Shown in pieces: positions 1-10,789 of a stretch of 64,000 nt of DNA. A model generated the notes under the pieces. The model did no database searches. It saw only the letters and a list, made by a program, of their open reading frames with translations, and had not been told where the DNA came from. Position 1 is the first letter of the stretch. Every line of letters starts with the position of its first letter. Source of the DNA: Escarpia spicata (Eukaryota > Annelida > Polychaeta > Sabellida > Siboglinidae); assembly GCA_963995525.1 (NCBI GenBank), contig OZ023217.1:26091587-26155586 (forward strand). The letters are read 5' to 3'. Made by a program: the position numbers and the translations under genes.

Positions 1-525
1 TCTGTAAACAAGTCAACTGCCGCTGGCCTCATAACTGATACAGGTCCGCTCATTGGCTTACACTGTAAGTGCATGCACAGTGCACCCTTTCTTGTTGATG
101 GGCGATGGGCTTGTTGTTTAGAAACATTCCTAATTACTCAAATACTGTTTCAATAATCTCAGTAAGCAATTTGCAAAATATATCTTCAACAAAGAGCGTG
201 ACTTGGGAGTATATTTCGAATGCAATGGAACAGAGGAACAGTTCAAAATGGCCGAATTTGGAACAACAATGCGGGTGTAGCGATGCTTGATCACGTGTTG
301 CAGCCTTCGATGTCGGGGCCTAGCCCTTGTAGATGGACAATTAAAGGGAATAAAAACACCTATTGCTTGAATTCATGTTATATTACATCCTGCTATCTAT
401 TTCCACGTCCACCAGGCCAAACAAATCAATGAATTAGAAATTCCACATTTTATGATGTGCATCCGGACATTTTCGAATATGCATATTTTTGGCGCGCTTT
501 TTGGGATGCCGAGATGTGACGTCAC
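1..525. other. Unassigned flanking DNA
   Basis: No reading frame, RNA gene or repeat is recognised. The only notable site is a palindromic CRE-like octamer (TGACGTCA) at 517-524, just outside the left end of the adjacent DNA element. Confidence 0.4.
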
Positions 526-529
526 TTAT

Positions 530-2940
530 GGGGACACGCTCTCCTAAAAATAACATTTTTTCCGATTTTTATTTATTTGTTGGCTATTTTCATATTTTGT
601 CATATTAATATACTATTATTATCTAACTGTCGATCTGTGTGTTTTGTACATATGAATAAATTCTCCAAATGCAATAAAAACGAACATTTATAACAGGCCC
701 ATTGTCTTAGAGTGATAATCTTACGCAACCGCGATCGAAAAATACGACACTTTTGGCGGCCGCGTGCTCCGCCATCTTTGTCAACAACCCAACATGTTTG
801 GTATCCATGTGTAGCTTCACTTTCGCAGGGCACCATGGTAGCAGTGGTTCTGTAAAATCCCTGGTAGATTTCGAGCATTTTGACCTAGAAGAGGACTCTC
901 TGTGACGCATTAGCGTCACTACGATTGGTCAACCACGGACACTCCCCCGAATGGGGCGCGCTGATTGGCTGTCAGCCTGGAAAGCCGTCAACCAAGGAAA
1001 TTCCCCTCTCTGTTCGCCATTGCTGTTTTTGTTCGCTTCGAGTCGCTTTATAGTATTTTACGTAATATGTCCGGAAGACACGGGAAAGCCAAGCAGCAGT
1101 TTGGTACGAAACCGATGTCTAGACGCCGACAGTTGAGTTTGGCACGGTCACTGATCCGCAAACGGGAGAAAGGCGATAGAGAAGCTGACACGAGTGCCGA
1201 TGCACCCGTGCCGGGAGACTGCTGAGCAGATGCCCTCGTCGACAGAACTTGATGTACGTAAAAGCTGTCATTGTTTACATCAGGTTATTATTCATAATAT
1301 ATTCTGGCAACATAATTTGGGTACAATATCTAAGACATGATATGTAATAGTAACGTCTTGCCAACTTCTGAACTTGGAATACCTGAAGGCTGAATATTAT
1401 CCAGGCACCGATATTCCAAGAAGCCATAAAACTAATAATTTATATTTACATAATTTACTAGGTCACACTGACTGTCACTGTATGTTTACATTTTAAATTT
1501 TGCAGACGTTCACGTCTATATTATTATACTATGGTATATACTTTATTATTTATGTTGTCTGTTATATTATTGTCATGTTAGACATATCACAGAAATGACA
1601 GTGCCAATTGGTCTAACATAAAACCTGTGCCTGTTTTTATTGATGTCAGTGATTACTGTCCAGCTCATATGCACTGTTTATTTTTGATATTATGCTAATT
1701 GTCAGATGTACAATCTAATAACAAATAATTTTCCATGCAGGTTGACTCTGAGCTGGAGCCTCCTCAGCCATCAACGTCTGTAGCAACAACCCCCATCTCG
1801 GCTACAAAGCAAAAGTTTGGATACCGACAGGGACTGCCACTGCATGAGAGAATCAGTGCAGCTGAGAAACGTCGACGCCCCATTGAGACAGCATTCGTTC
1901 GCTGCAGCACGATGTCAACGGCCTGGCGTGTCTCGAATGCAGTGAGCCAACACTGAAGATCCGTGCCATCGACTGTCGCCTTGGCCTTGTGTGCCTGTTC
2001 GAGACCTACAGCACTACGTGTGGGGCAGTGCTGAACACGACGCTGTCGTCCGACCGGATCGACAAAGAGAAAGCTCACTCGTGCAGCCGATGCTGAAGCT
2101 ACACTCAAAGACTATGCTAGTGGACAATTTGGCAGCTGTGATGGTGTTGAAATACATGTTGTGTGGTTTCAATTGAACTATTAGAAAGGCAGTGAATTAG
2201 AAAAAGACAGTTTGTAGTTTTAGTCGTGTAGTACCATTGTGTAGTGATAACGGTCACATATTTATGGTCTTGTCTAATTTTTATACATATTTTCACACAC
2301 CCAAATGATGAACAGTATACATCATTGGAAAGACAATGAACTGTAGAAGCTTTGTGTGAAATGTTAGCACTGCAGTTCTATTTTTGCATATGAAATTTTG
2401 TATTGAAATGTTGAGAAACTTCAATGCCATTTTTCTCAATAAAATGTTTTTTGCCGACGAGCAATCTCTTATTTTGTCTAACTCGGCTATTTATCAACAG
2501 AATCCTTTGAAATTTTCAGCATTTCCCACCAAGATAATGGGCTACATTATGACAGACTTAGATTTTAGATACAGCATTTGGATTCCATGTAATATCATGA
2601 CTTTGATGAAATGTTGACTTTCAAAAAATAACAAAGATTGAAAAATTCATATAAATTTTGTTTGTTAAGTTACAAAAAAACAAAGACTCATAATTTGCCC
2701 TTTTATGTACTCTATTGGTGTGCCAAGTTTGAATGAATTTGGTCAATCCATTTTCCAGATCTATCCATCACGGTGAATCAGCAAAAATTCAAGTTGGGGG
2801 CGACCCTACCGCCACCTGGTGGACAAACAAAATTGTAATAAATCTGTAAAATTGTTTTTATGTATAACTAATGTTATCCTAACATTTCAGTAAGCTGGGT
2901 TGAAAAATAACGAAAGTAGAATCGAGGAGATCGTGTCCCC
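530..2940 (+). mobile_element. 2.4-kb DNA transposon with TIRs and TTAT target duplication, carrying a Mutator-like gene
   Basis: The left end at 530 begins GGGGACACGCTCTCCT. The right end, read on the minus strand from 2940, begins GGGGACACGATCTCCT: 15 of 16 bases agree as terminal inverted repeats. TTAT lies immediately outside both ends (526-529 and 2941-2944), consistent with a 4-bp target-site duplication. The interior carries a two-exon transposase-like fragment in the same orientation. Inference: a decayed copy of a Mutator-like or related cut-and-paste element. Classical MULEs usually duplicate 8-10 bp, so the 4-bp duplication is unusual and the superfamily is not settled. Confidence 0.6.
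1067..2110 (+). pseudogene. Broken N-terminal part of a Mutator-like transposase-domain gene (two exons)
   Basis: Exon 1 starts at ATG 1067 (MSGRHGKAKQQ..., strongly basic) and reaches a donor after 1253 (GAT|GTACGT). Exon 2 starts at 1741 after TTCCATGCAG. The starting frame meets TGA at 1223, but the next frame reads MPSSTELD across the junction into VDSELEPPQPSTS, so exon 1 has a frameshift or alternative frame. Exon 2 continues with a basic linker (ISAAEKRRRP). After a second shift near 1900 it gives NGLACLECSEPTLKI and GLVCLFETYSTTCG, resembling the Cys-rich start of the Mutator-like transposase domain of many invertebrate transposon proteins. The catalytic region is absent. It is flanked by inverted repeats, so it is the gene of that element. 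Family assignment is from remembered similarity. Confidence 0.5.
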
Positions 2941-3375
2941 TTATGACTCAAACTCGCATTAGGCCGACCCTTTCCATGCATTCAGAGCATGTTTACAAGT
3001 ATAGCTTTTGGGTCGAAACGAGCATCAGAATGAGTTATTGTGCATTATTCCGACGTAATACAAACACAAGTCATCATAGAGGAACAAGCAGTTATCTTAC
3101 GGTTCCACATGAATCGAATTTTATTCAAAACAATGAATGTGAATGGGCCTACAAGTCAACTAGGTTTTGCCGAGGTTGGGCTCGTTTTCAGAATAATTAT
3201 ATCGAATGCAACCAACGGGAGATAATCTACACCAATAAACATACATAGCAAACATATATTGTATCCAGCTACAGAAAGTAATGTGTATAATCTCATAATA
3301 TCACTAGAATATCGATATACGAAGGAGTTGTACAATTTATCATAACAACTTAAATCAGTCAGAGAGTTTTCGCTG

Positions 3376-3460
3376 GTCCCGCTAGCTCAGTGGGTAGGCG
3401 CGTTGGTTTCTTGTCATTTATTTTATAATCGGGCGACACCGGTTCAATCCTGACAGCATG
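3376..3460 (+). other. tRNA-like segment with Pol III A and B boxes (left palindrome arm)
   Basis: TAGCTCAGTGGG at 3383-3394 matches the A box and GGTTCAATCC at 3441-3450 matches the B box. The presumed acceptor strands do not pair and the anticodon region is AT-rich, so this is a tRNA-derived SINE head or a decayed tRNA rather than a working tRNA gene. Confidence 0.5.
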
Positions 3461-3924
3461 CAAACCATTGATTTTCTTTACACTTTTTTGTTGTTTATGT
3501 TTTCACGAAGTAATATAAACCAAATCATTTTATACTATAATGCACTGTTTGTAAATAATTTTTTTTGTAATTATTTATTTCCCACAAAAATGAAAATATG
3601 GTCATTATATAACGATGTTTCTAAATTTTATTTATCCAAACAAATATAATGTAATGGATATATAATTTATTAATTGTAAATATATTGTACGGTACTATAT
3701 AGTAATTATATATGTGAAAACAGATTGTGATCTGTCTGGATAAATAAAATTTAGAAACATCGTTATATATAATGACCATATTTTAATTTTTGTGACGAAT
3801 AAATAATTACTGCAAAAATAAAAATAAATTTACAAACAGTGCATCATAGTATACTAAATGATTTGGTTTATATTACGTCGTGAAAACATAAACAAAAAAA
3901 GTGTAAAGAAAATCAAAGGTTTGC

Positions 3925-4012
3925 ATGCTGTCAGGATTGAACCGACGTCACCCGATTATAAAATAGACGGTAAGAAACCAACGTGCCTACCAACAGAGCT
4001 AGCAGCACCAAC
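3925..4012 (-). other. tRNA-like segment (right palindrome arm)
   Basis: Inverted copy of the left-arm segment. The B-box complement (GGATTGAACC) is at 3934-3943 and the A-box complement at 3990-4001, with one substitution in each flank. Same interpretation: tRNA-derived, not a functional tRNA. Confidence 0.45.
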
Positions 4013-4380
4013 ATAAATTCACTGACTGATTTAAGTTGTTATAATAAATTGTACAACTCCTGCTTCATATATCAATATTCTAGTGATATTATGAGATTAT
4101 ACACGTTACTTTCTGTAGCTGGATACAATATATGTTTGCTATGTATGTTTATTGGTGTAGATTATCTCCCGTTGGTTGTATTCGATATAATTATTCTGAA
4201 AACGACCCCAAGCCTTGCCAAGCTCGGCAAAACCTAGTCGACTTGTAGGCCCATTCGCATTCATTGTTTTGAATAAAATTTGATTTATGTGGAACCGTAA
4301 GATAACTGCTTGTTCCTCTATGATGACTACCGGTAGTGTTTGTATTACGTCGGAATACTGCACAATAACTCATTCGCATA

Positions 4381-5119
4381 GCTCATTAAAATTTAATTTT
4401 CCGCGGGAATCGCTTCACTGACGGGCTTAAAATCGAATTTATGCTACAAATGTATTGTTTTGTATTTGTTTAATGTTGTCAAATGTTACATACAATGTTA
4501 AACTTTGTGTACACATGGAAAAAAGATTTTAGCTAATGCCTTATTTTTATTTCCTTTAAGTTGATAAAGCCACATAGCTTAGGTGTTATAACTATCCTTG
4601 TACAGCAATTATATAAAATTCCATTACATTCACCTTTGTCAATGTCATGTTACGTTGTTGCTCAGTTTGTGTGTGCAGGGATTAGGTAATGTTATAAAAG
4701 GACTTATTTTTTACTATAGTTATATACATCTTTTTGGTCATAATATTATTAATATGTCACGTATTTGGTTCATGTTTACATTATGTTTTGAAAATACCAT
4801 TAGCCAACACTGCTAAATTTCAGATAAATCTGTTAAGTTTAACTAAGGTAATTTGAAGTAGACATGTGTAAACATGTACATGAACCTCAACTGTGTTTTT
4901 CTCAAATTGAACATTTCTACTCCAGTCATGTGGCATAACTTTAACTATGTCCATGTTTTATGTACCATTGGAAAGAGTAACATCTCTTCTTTCCAAAGGT
5001 ATTGATAACTAAATTTTTCATTTTTTAACATGAGACTAATTTTGACAAGACTCGATACATGTTCTTTTCCTATATGAATGTAAGTTCACATGTTAGTGTA
5101 TTTCTTTACCTAACATTAA
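4381..5119. other. AT-rich spacer
   Basis: No gene, repeat or RNA structure is recognised between the palindrome and the first LINE fragment. Confidence 0.35.
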
Positions 5120-5815
5120 CAAACAGACAGACATGGTGGCAGCAATGTCTTTACACCTGAAGACAGCATCAGCATCCCATCCATAAGTGGAGTGCCATGC
5201 CCTGATATGAACCATTCTATAAGAAATACATCTGGTGTACAGAAACTTCTTAAATCATACAAGGCTACTAGTCCCTACAACCTCCAACCAGATCCCCAGG
5301 GGAAGTTTTCCCAGAAATTAGGCCAGCTGACTGATCTTTTTATCACTCACATCTGGATACAGAGAGGTAATGAAGTGTATAGTGAGATCATGGACTACTT
5401 GGACACACACACAAGATTCTGTCTGATCAACAATACGGCATCAGGTAGAGGAGATCGTGTGAAAGTCAGTTGATCCCTACACTACATCACCTTGCAGCTG
5501 CACTAGCAGAGGGAGAACAGATCTGTGCTTTTTTCTGGACTTCAGTAAGGCATTTGACATGTTCCACTGGGAAGCAAACTGCAAGAGTGGGAGAAGAATG
5601 GGAGATGGCATTCGATGCAAGCCAATCCAAGTGTAAAGTGGATTGAATCATGCAGAAACAAAATCCAGTTACATCTACCAAACCATCCATGGTTGCAATC
5701 TGACCATTGTCAAGAAAGGAAAGTTCCTAAGGATCACAACAGCAAGCAACTTGTCCTTAAATGCCCATATAGGTGCCATCACGATGAAGGCAAGGAAACA
5801 CTGTAGCCTACATTG
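5120..5815 (+). pseudogene. LINE reverse-transcriptase fragment (CR1/Jockey-type)
   Basis: Across three frames the sequence gives the pre-RT motif GVQKLLKSYKATSP (near 5243), the motif-A block CFFLDFSKAFD (near 5527), and the block downstream of the catalytic motif: EMAFDASQSKCKV, TIHGCNLTIVKKGKFL and LSLNAHIGAITMKA (5600-5800). This order is typical of CR1/Jockey-group non-LTR retrotransposons of marine animals. The YXDD region is missing, and several frameshifts and stops show it is dead. It lies upstream of the first WDR46 exon in the window, probably inside a WDR46 intron. Confidence 0.65.
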
Positions 5816-5841
5816 TAGCCCAATTATAACCTGCACCATGT

Positions 5842-5985
5842 TCACTGTGGCACCTCGCTTTACCGTCACCCTAGGACAGTCTCATATTATTTTCACATAC
5901 AGTAAAGTATTGGATATTAGTCCCATTAATACGGTCACCTCGCTATCCGGGTCACTTTTATCCAGTCCGGAAGGTTTCACCGTTA
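5842..5985. mobile_element. pogo/Tigger-like MITE fragment
   Basis: Begins CACTGTGGCACCTCGCTTTA and contains AATACGGTCACCTCGCTATCC. This vocabulary (CAGTGGAACCTCG..., GGTCACC) is shared with the elements at 6894-8035 and 29371-29622 and resembles pogo/Tigger terminal repeats. Confidence 0.4.
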
Positions 5986-6302
5986 TATATAATAATAATA
6001 AGATAGGGTTTATGTATTCTTAGATGCAGCATACATAAACCAGTTATGCATATAATGCCGTTTACAATGAAAATTACAAAAATCACCAAAATATTTTTGG
6101 TGCAAATAATTACCTATTTATTTTTATTATATTTCTATACTACATATTCTAACAGTTACATTATTAAACTAAAACATATTATACGTGCAACCAAGATAAA
6201 CAAATTTACGCAGACTGGTCTAATTAAAGTCTGCTGTATGCATCGCTACATGCATATCTAGTCACTTAGGTATATAATATATATATATAAGAACTAATAA
6301 TA

Positions 6303-6795
6303 CCTCTGTACAAGACAATAGTTAGGCTTCATTTAGAATATTGTATACAAGCATCGAGGCCCCATCGCAAGAAGGACAATTGCTAGAAAGAGTACAGAGG
6401 AGAGCGACTAAAATGATACAAAAACTGAGGGATCTTAGTTACAAAATGCGCCTAAAAGAATGTGATTTTAAAATATTGGTAGAAATATTCTTTTCTCAGT
6501 TAAGAAAGATAGGACTAGAGGACATAAAGTTACAGTACATTAGTGAAAGAGCAGTGTAGATTAGATATAAAAAAGTTCTCATTTTCACAAAAGACTGTAA
6601 ATGAATGGAACGTATTATCTGCTGATTGTGTGGGTGCTAGTAGCATGAATATGTTTAAAAATAAAATTGACACATACCCCAGAAGGGCGGGATACACATA
6701 GATAAAAAGGGTTGGACTCTCGATAAGCCAAAAGGCTTCCTTGTCCACCTGCCATCTAGAGTTAATTCTCTGGGTGGCAATCTTGTTAAATCTAT
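6303..6795 (+). pseudogene. 3' end of a CR1-like LINE with its 3' UTR
   Basis: Conserved C-terminal RT-associated peptides are read across frames: RLHLEYC, LERVQRRATKMIQKLRDLSY (near 6381), then KFSFSQKTVNEWN and the MFKNKIDTY block to about 6700. A ~90-bp 3' UTR follows that is nearly identical to the copy at 49187-49724 (GGACTCTCGATAAGCCAAAA...). Compared with that copy, this one lacks about 110 bp internally. It is broken by frameshifts. Confidence 0.65.
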
Positions 6796-6893
6796 ATAAA
6801 TAAATATATAGATTATATATATATATAAACACAAAGTTCATATGTGTATAATTGTAACAATATGACAATACACTATACTGCAAAGTGAAAGTA

Positions 6894-8035
6894 CAGTCGA
6901 ACCTCTGTCTACTGTTACCTCAGTAATCCGGATAGGATGTTAGTCCCGCTAATCCGGTCCTCTCACTTTTCAGGAATACGGTCAGCAAACCCAGTGCAAA
7001 ATGTTGAGATTGCCCGCAGATTAGTCCTGCATTTCCAGTCAGTGACAGCCAGGAAGTCACGATTGGCGGCTGATGTGGCTGATCAGCGGCTGGGCACCCG
7101 CCCGCCAAAGACGACTTCGATAATGCAAAGCCATGAATTTGGCATCTGGATGTTTACTCTACTCTTACATCTGGATGGCTACTGGCATAGTCCCCAGTTA
7201 TATGTTACCTTTATGTTGCAATTGAAAGTCAAATTCTTAGTGGCTGAGCAGATTTTACAGACAAATGCAGCGGCGCGGAAACAGTGCCAGTGCCAGTGGG
7301 CTTCGTCTTCGATGCTGACAATATGGCATCGTCCGTTTGGCGTCTCGGTGTTTGTTTAACGATCAAATAAGTCTGTCTGTTTGAATTAGCACAGATGTCA
7401 AGATTTTGAATGATAAAACAATATGTTTTGTAAATTGTTAAGCTAAATCATTGTGTTATTTTACTGGCATGATTGAGTGATAATAGGTTGCAAGAAATAT
7501 CCTGTGGCTCCTCTTGTGCATAACGTAAAACTTAGCCTAAAATTAAGAGGCTCTGTTTGCATTCACTACAAAGCCTGCTTGGTCTTAATCAGCAAATATC
7601 AAAAGAAATATGTCTGCAAATAACATATTGTACCAAGAATATTACGTTTAGTGGTATAATTTATGGGCCCCATACTTTATAACAAAATCCACAATGCTAT
7701 CGGTAGCATCAATACGCAAACATCGTGCGGTGTGTGAGGCATGCGTATGAGCATGTGTGTGTGTATCTAAATGCTAATTGTAATCCAAAGTTACTGTTGA
7801 CCAATTCATCAGACAAATAACTGTATCCATTAATAAAACATACGCTACACCACACATGATAATACATACTAAACTGGTAAATGTTCATTGCTGTTGAAAA
7901 TAGCATGCATATGTAGGCCTATGACGATGTTCCCAATCCCTGTGATGCTTCAGTCCACTCAGTATTATGGTCTATGGTCTATTAAGGTCACTTTGGTCCA
8001 GTCCCGTGGGTGACCATAATACCGAGGTTCCACTG
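6894..8035. mobile_element. pogo/Tigger-like DNA element, TA target duplication
   Basis: The left end is CAGTCGAACCTCTGTCTACT. The right end read inward on the minus strand is CAGTGGAACCTCGGTATTAT. Both are followed by T-rich GTTACC/GGTCACC blocks and both sit next to TA (6892-6893, 8036-8037). This matches the Tc1/mariner-pogo (Tigger) pattern. No transposase reading frame remains in the 1.14-kb interior, so it is non-autonomous. Confidence 0.6.
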
Positions 8036-8269
8036 TATACACATATAGAAAAAGAAAAGGCAATGTACAACAGTGTATTCACATAAATAGCCAACTGCCC
8101 CAAAACAACTACAGCTCTTTCTACACTGTATGATTACTTTTTCTGAAAAGTATAATACCAAACAGCACAGTATGGTTTTTTACATCCACTTCTTCCAGAA
8201 CGTAAACATTACAAATATAATTGATTTGATAGTCATGAACTGGGATGTATTTTTTGTTGGTCTGTGTAG

Positions 8270-8417
8270 ATCTACCGAGACTGTTGCGAGCAGACAATCG
8301 AATCACCCTATCTGAGCCATCGACTCCATGAACCTGTTGACAACCTACAGTTCTGCCCGTATGAGGATGTGCTGGGTGTCGGACATGCTGACGGCTTCTC
8401 CAGTCTCCTTGTCCCAG
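8270..8417 (+). CDS. WDR46: WDR46 (UTP7 homologue), internal exon
   Basis: First of four WDR46 exons in the window. The exon follows TCTGTGTAG and reads IYRDCCEQTIESP, LSHRLHEPVDNLQFCPYEDV, LGVGHADGFSSLLVPG. This is the end of the beta-propeller and the start of the BING4 C-terminal domain of WDR46/Utp7, a nucleolar scaffold of the small-subunit processome needed for 18S rRNA maturation. The FCPYEDVLGVGH block is one of the most conserved in the family. It ends in phase 1 (CCA G|GT), and the next exon supplies GC to make GAGEANFD as in other WDR46 proteins. The upstream exons for the WD repeats are not recognised here and probably lie before position 1. The last 28 bases are copied through the adjacent 51-bp minisatellite. 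Confidence 0.9.
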
Positions 8418-9440
8418 GTCTGTATTTCTCTGTATCAACTGATGACTTCTCCAGTCTACTTGTCCCTGGTCTGTATCGACTGATGACTTCTCCAGTCTCC
8501 TTGTCCCACGTCTGTATCTCTGTGTATCAACTGATGACTTCTTCAGTCTCTTTGTTCAAGGTCTGTATCTCTCAGTATCAACTGATGACTTCTCCAGTCT
8601 CCTTGTCCGAGGTCTGTATCCTAGTATCAACTGATGACTTCTCCAGTCTCCTTGTCTCGGGTCTGTATTTGTTTGTATCAACTTGATGACTTCTCCAGTC
8701 TCTTTGTCAAAAGTCTGTATCTCTCTGTATCAATTGACGATTTCTCCAGTCTCCTTGTCAAAAGTCTGTAACTCTCTGTATCAATTGATGATTTCTCCAG
8801 TCTCATTGTCCGAGGTCTGTATGTCTCTGTATCAACTGATTACTTCTCCAGTCTCTTTGTCCGAGGTCTGTATCTCTCTGTATCAACTGATCTGTACCTT
8901 TCTGTATCAACGATGGCTTCTCCAGTCTCTTTGTCCAAGGTCTGTATCTCTCTGTATCAACTGATGACTTGTCCAGTCTCCTTGTCCAAGGTCTGTATCT
9001 CTCGCTATCAATTTGTGACTTCTCCAGTCTCTTTGTCCCAGGTCTGCATCATTCTGTATCAACTGATGACTTCTCCAGTCTCCTTGTGCAAGGTCTGTAT
9101 CTCTCTGTATCAACTGATGTCTTCTCCAGTCTCCTTGTCCAAGGTCTGTATCTTTCTGTATCAACTGATGTCTTCTCCAGTCTCCTTGTCTCAGGTCTGT
9201 ATCAACTGGTGACTTCTCCAGTCTCCTTGTGCAAGGTCTGTATCTCTCTGTAGCAACTGATGACTTGTCCAGTCTCTTTGTCCAAGGTCTGTATCTCTCT
9301 GTATGTATCAACTGATGACTTCTTTATTCTCCTTGTCCAACGTCTGTATCTCTCTGTATTAATTGATGACTTCTCCAGTCTCCTTGTCCCAGGTCTGTAT
9401 CTCTCTGTATCAATTGATGACTAGACTACTCCAGTCTCCT
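8390..9440 (+). repeat. 51-bp minisatellite derived from the WDR46 exon end and its splice donor (~20 units)
   Basis: The unit pairs a 28-base copy of the exon's coding end (GACTTCTCCAGTCTCCTTGT plus CCCAG) with 23 intron bases (GTCTGTATCTCTCTGTATCA...). Period is 51 bp, with a few shortened units (one 41 bp). Each unit therefore carries a potential donor (CAG or AAG|GTCTGT). Because 51 is divisible by three, long open frames appear on both strands; they are not independent genes. Confidence 0.9.
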
Positions 9441-9953
9441 CATCCTGTGTGTTGTTGATTTTAGCAACATCAAATAATTAGGTGACAAACATGATTTTGT
9501 TTACATTTGGTAGACATTCATCAGATACAACTTAAATAACAACCATGTCAAATTTGGTGTCATTGGAGAGCATTTTATATCGACTTTCTGAATATATTCA
9601 AATCCATTCACATATCTGCAATATGTGTTTCCTGAGGCCATGCAGAGCATGGTGAAGCCAAATGTGCAGGTTAAATAATTCCGTGCAATATATTCTTATT
9701 ATGGAAGATATTATTCATGGCTCAAAGATTAAATTTTAATAGCAAGAATTAAACTTACATTGGAGCTGTATTTGAAACTAGCAACATTTTGATCAGTCTA
9801 CAGCAGATCTTGATCATGCACTGATGTTCTGATTGTTCAGTGTGTAACATGTCTTTGATGATCCCATCTGTTATGCAACACATCTGTTTTCTCTTCAGTT
9901 TGCCAAATTAAGCTATGAAACTTTTTTTAAGATTTTTTGTTTTTGACAAATAG
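9441..9953. other. Intron remainder of WDR46
   Basis: AT-rich intron sequence between the 51-bp array and the next acceptor (TTGACAAATAG). No other element is recognised. Confidence 0.5.
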
Positions 9954-10048
9954 GCGCAGGTGAAGCAAACTTTGATGCCCTTGAGGCAAACCCCTTCATG
10001 ACGAAGACCCAACGACGCCAGGCAGAGGTGAAGATGCTGCTTGAAAAG
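9954..10048 (+). CDS. WDR46: WDR46, exon (BING4 C-terminal domain)
   Basis: Exon between TTGACAAATAG and AAG|GTAAGT. It reads [15 protein letters not shown], then [17 protein letters not shown]. This matches the conserved GAGE.NFD.LE.NP and the basic R.RKQR...VK.LLEK helix of WDR46. It enters in phase 1 and leaves in phase 0. Confidence 0.92.
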
Positions 10049-10261
10049 GTAAGTAATGAGGCATACACTCATAATATGTGGTACTGCACAACTTTAATTT
10101 GCAAATATGCATCACAATTAGTACAGTAATGCATCAATAAAACATTAACATGAAAGCTAATGGTGACACCCACCAAGGTCATGTCACCAGTGTGAAAGGT
10201 AACAATGGTTAAACTTTTTATGAAAATCTCACTTATACTTTATATAATAATTTAGAGATTA

Positions 10262-10690
10262 TCCTTCTGCATAACATGGTGGTTGACATGGCCCTATGCT
10301 GACTTGTCAGAATTTGTCATTGGGCCTGGTGGTCGACTTGGCCCTATGCTAACATGTTAGAATGTGTCGGTGGGCCTGGTGGTTGACATGGCCCTATGCT
10401 AATTTGTTAGAATGTGTCAGTGGGCCTGGTGGTTGACATGGCCCTATGCTAATTTGTTAGAATGTGTCGGTGGGCCTGGTGGTTGACATGGCCCTATGCT
10501 AATTTGTTAGAATATGTCAGTGGGCCTGGTGGTTGACATGGCCCTATGCTAACTTGTTAGAATGTGTCAGTGGGCCTGGTAGTTGACATGGCCCTATGCT
10601 AATTTGTTAGAATGTGTCATAGGGTCTGGTGGTTGACGTGGCCTTATGCTAACTTGTGAGAATGTGTCGGTGGGCCTGGTAGTTGATCAG
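10262..10690. repeat. 50-bp minisatellite in WDR46 intron (~8.5 units)
   Basis: Unit begins GGTTGACATGGCCCTATGCT and ends near GTGTCAGTGGGCCTGGT, period exactly 50 bp (10381, 10431, 10481...). Units differ by a few substitutions. No resemblance to the flanking exons. Confidence 0.9.
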
Positions 10691-10789
10691 AAAAAAATGC
10701 AATTCAGGTACAAAATGGACTGGGATTTTAAGAAATATCTGGCAGTAATGGCGATCAGCAAGCTTACAATGTTGTAGTCGAAGAACTGC

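Larger units (their letters stand above)
3023..4380. repeat. 1.36-kb palindrome (inverted repeat) with ~100-bp loop
   Basis: The left arm (about 3023-3638) and the right arm (about 3737-4380) are reverse complements over more than 600 bp with scattered differences. For example, GAATGAGTTATTGTGCA at 3028 reappears inverted at 4359-4375. The outer ends lack a clear target duplication. Each arm holds a tRNA-like segment. It could be a foldback transposon or two head-to-head copies of a short interspersed element. Confidence 0.75.

Noticed and set aside
3376..3460. Functional tRNA gene
   Set aside because: A and B boxes are present but the acceptor stem does not pair and the anticodon arm is not formed.
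8369..9311. Cluster of Ser/Leu/Val-rich frames as a repeat-protein gene
   Set aside because: Only 8270-8417 is a real exon (WDR46). The rest is its 51-bp junction-derived array, although read-through by decoy donors is kept as a finding.
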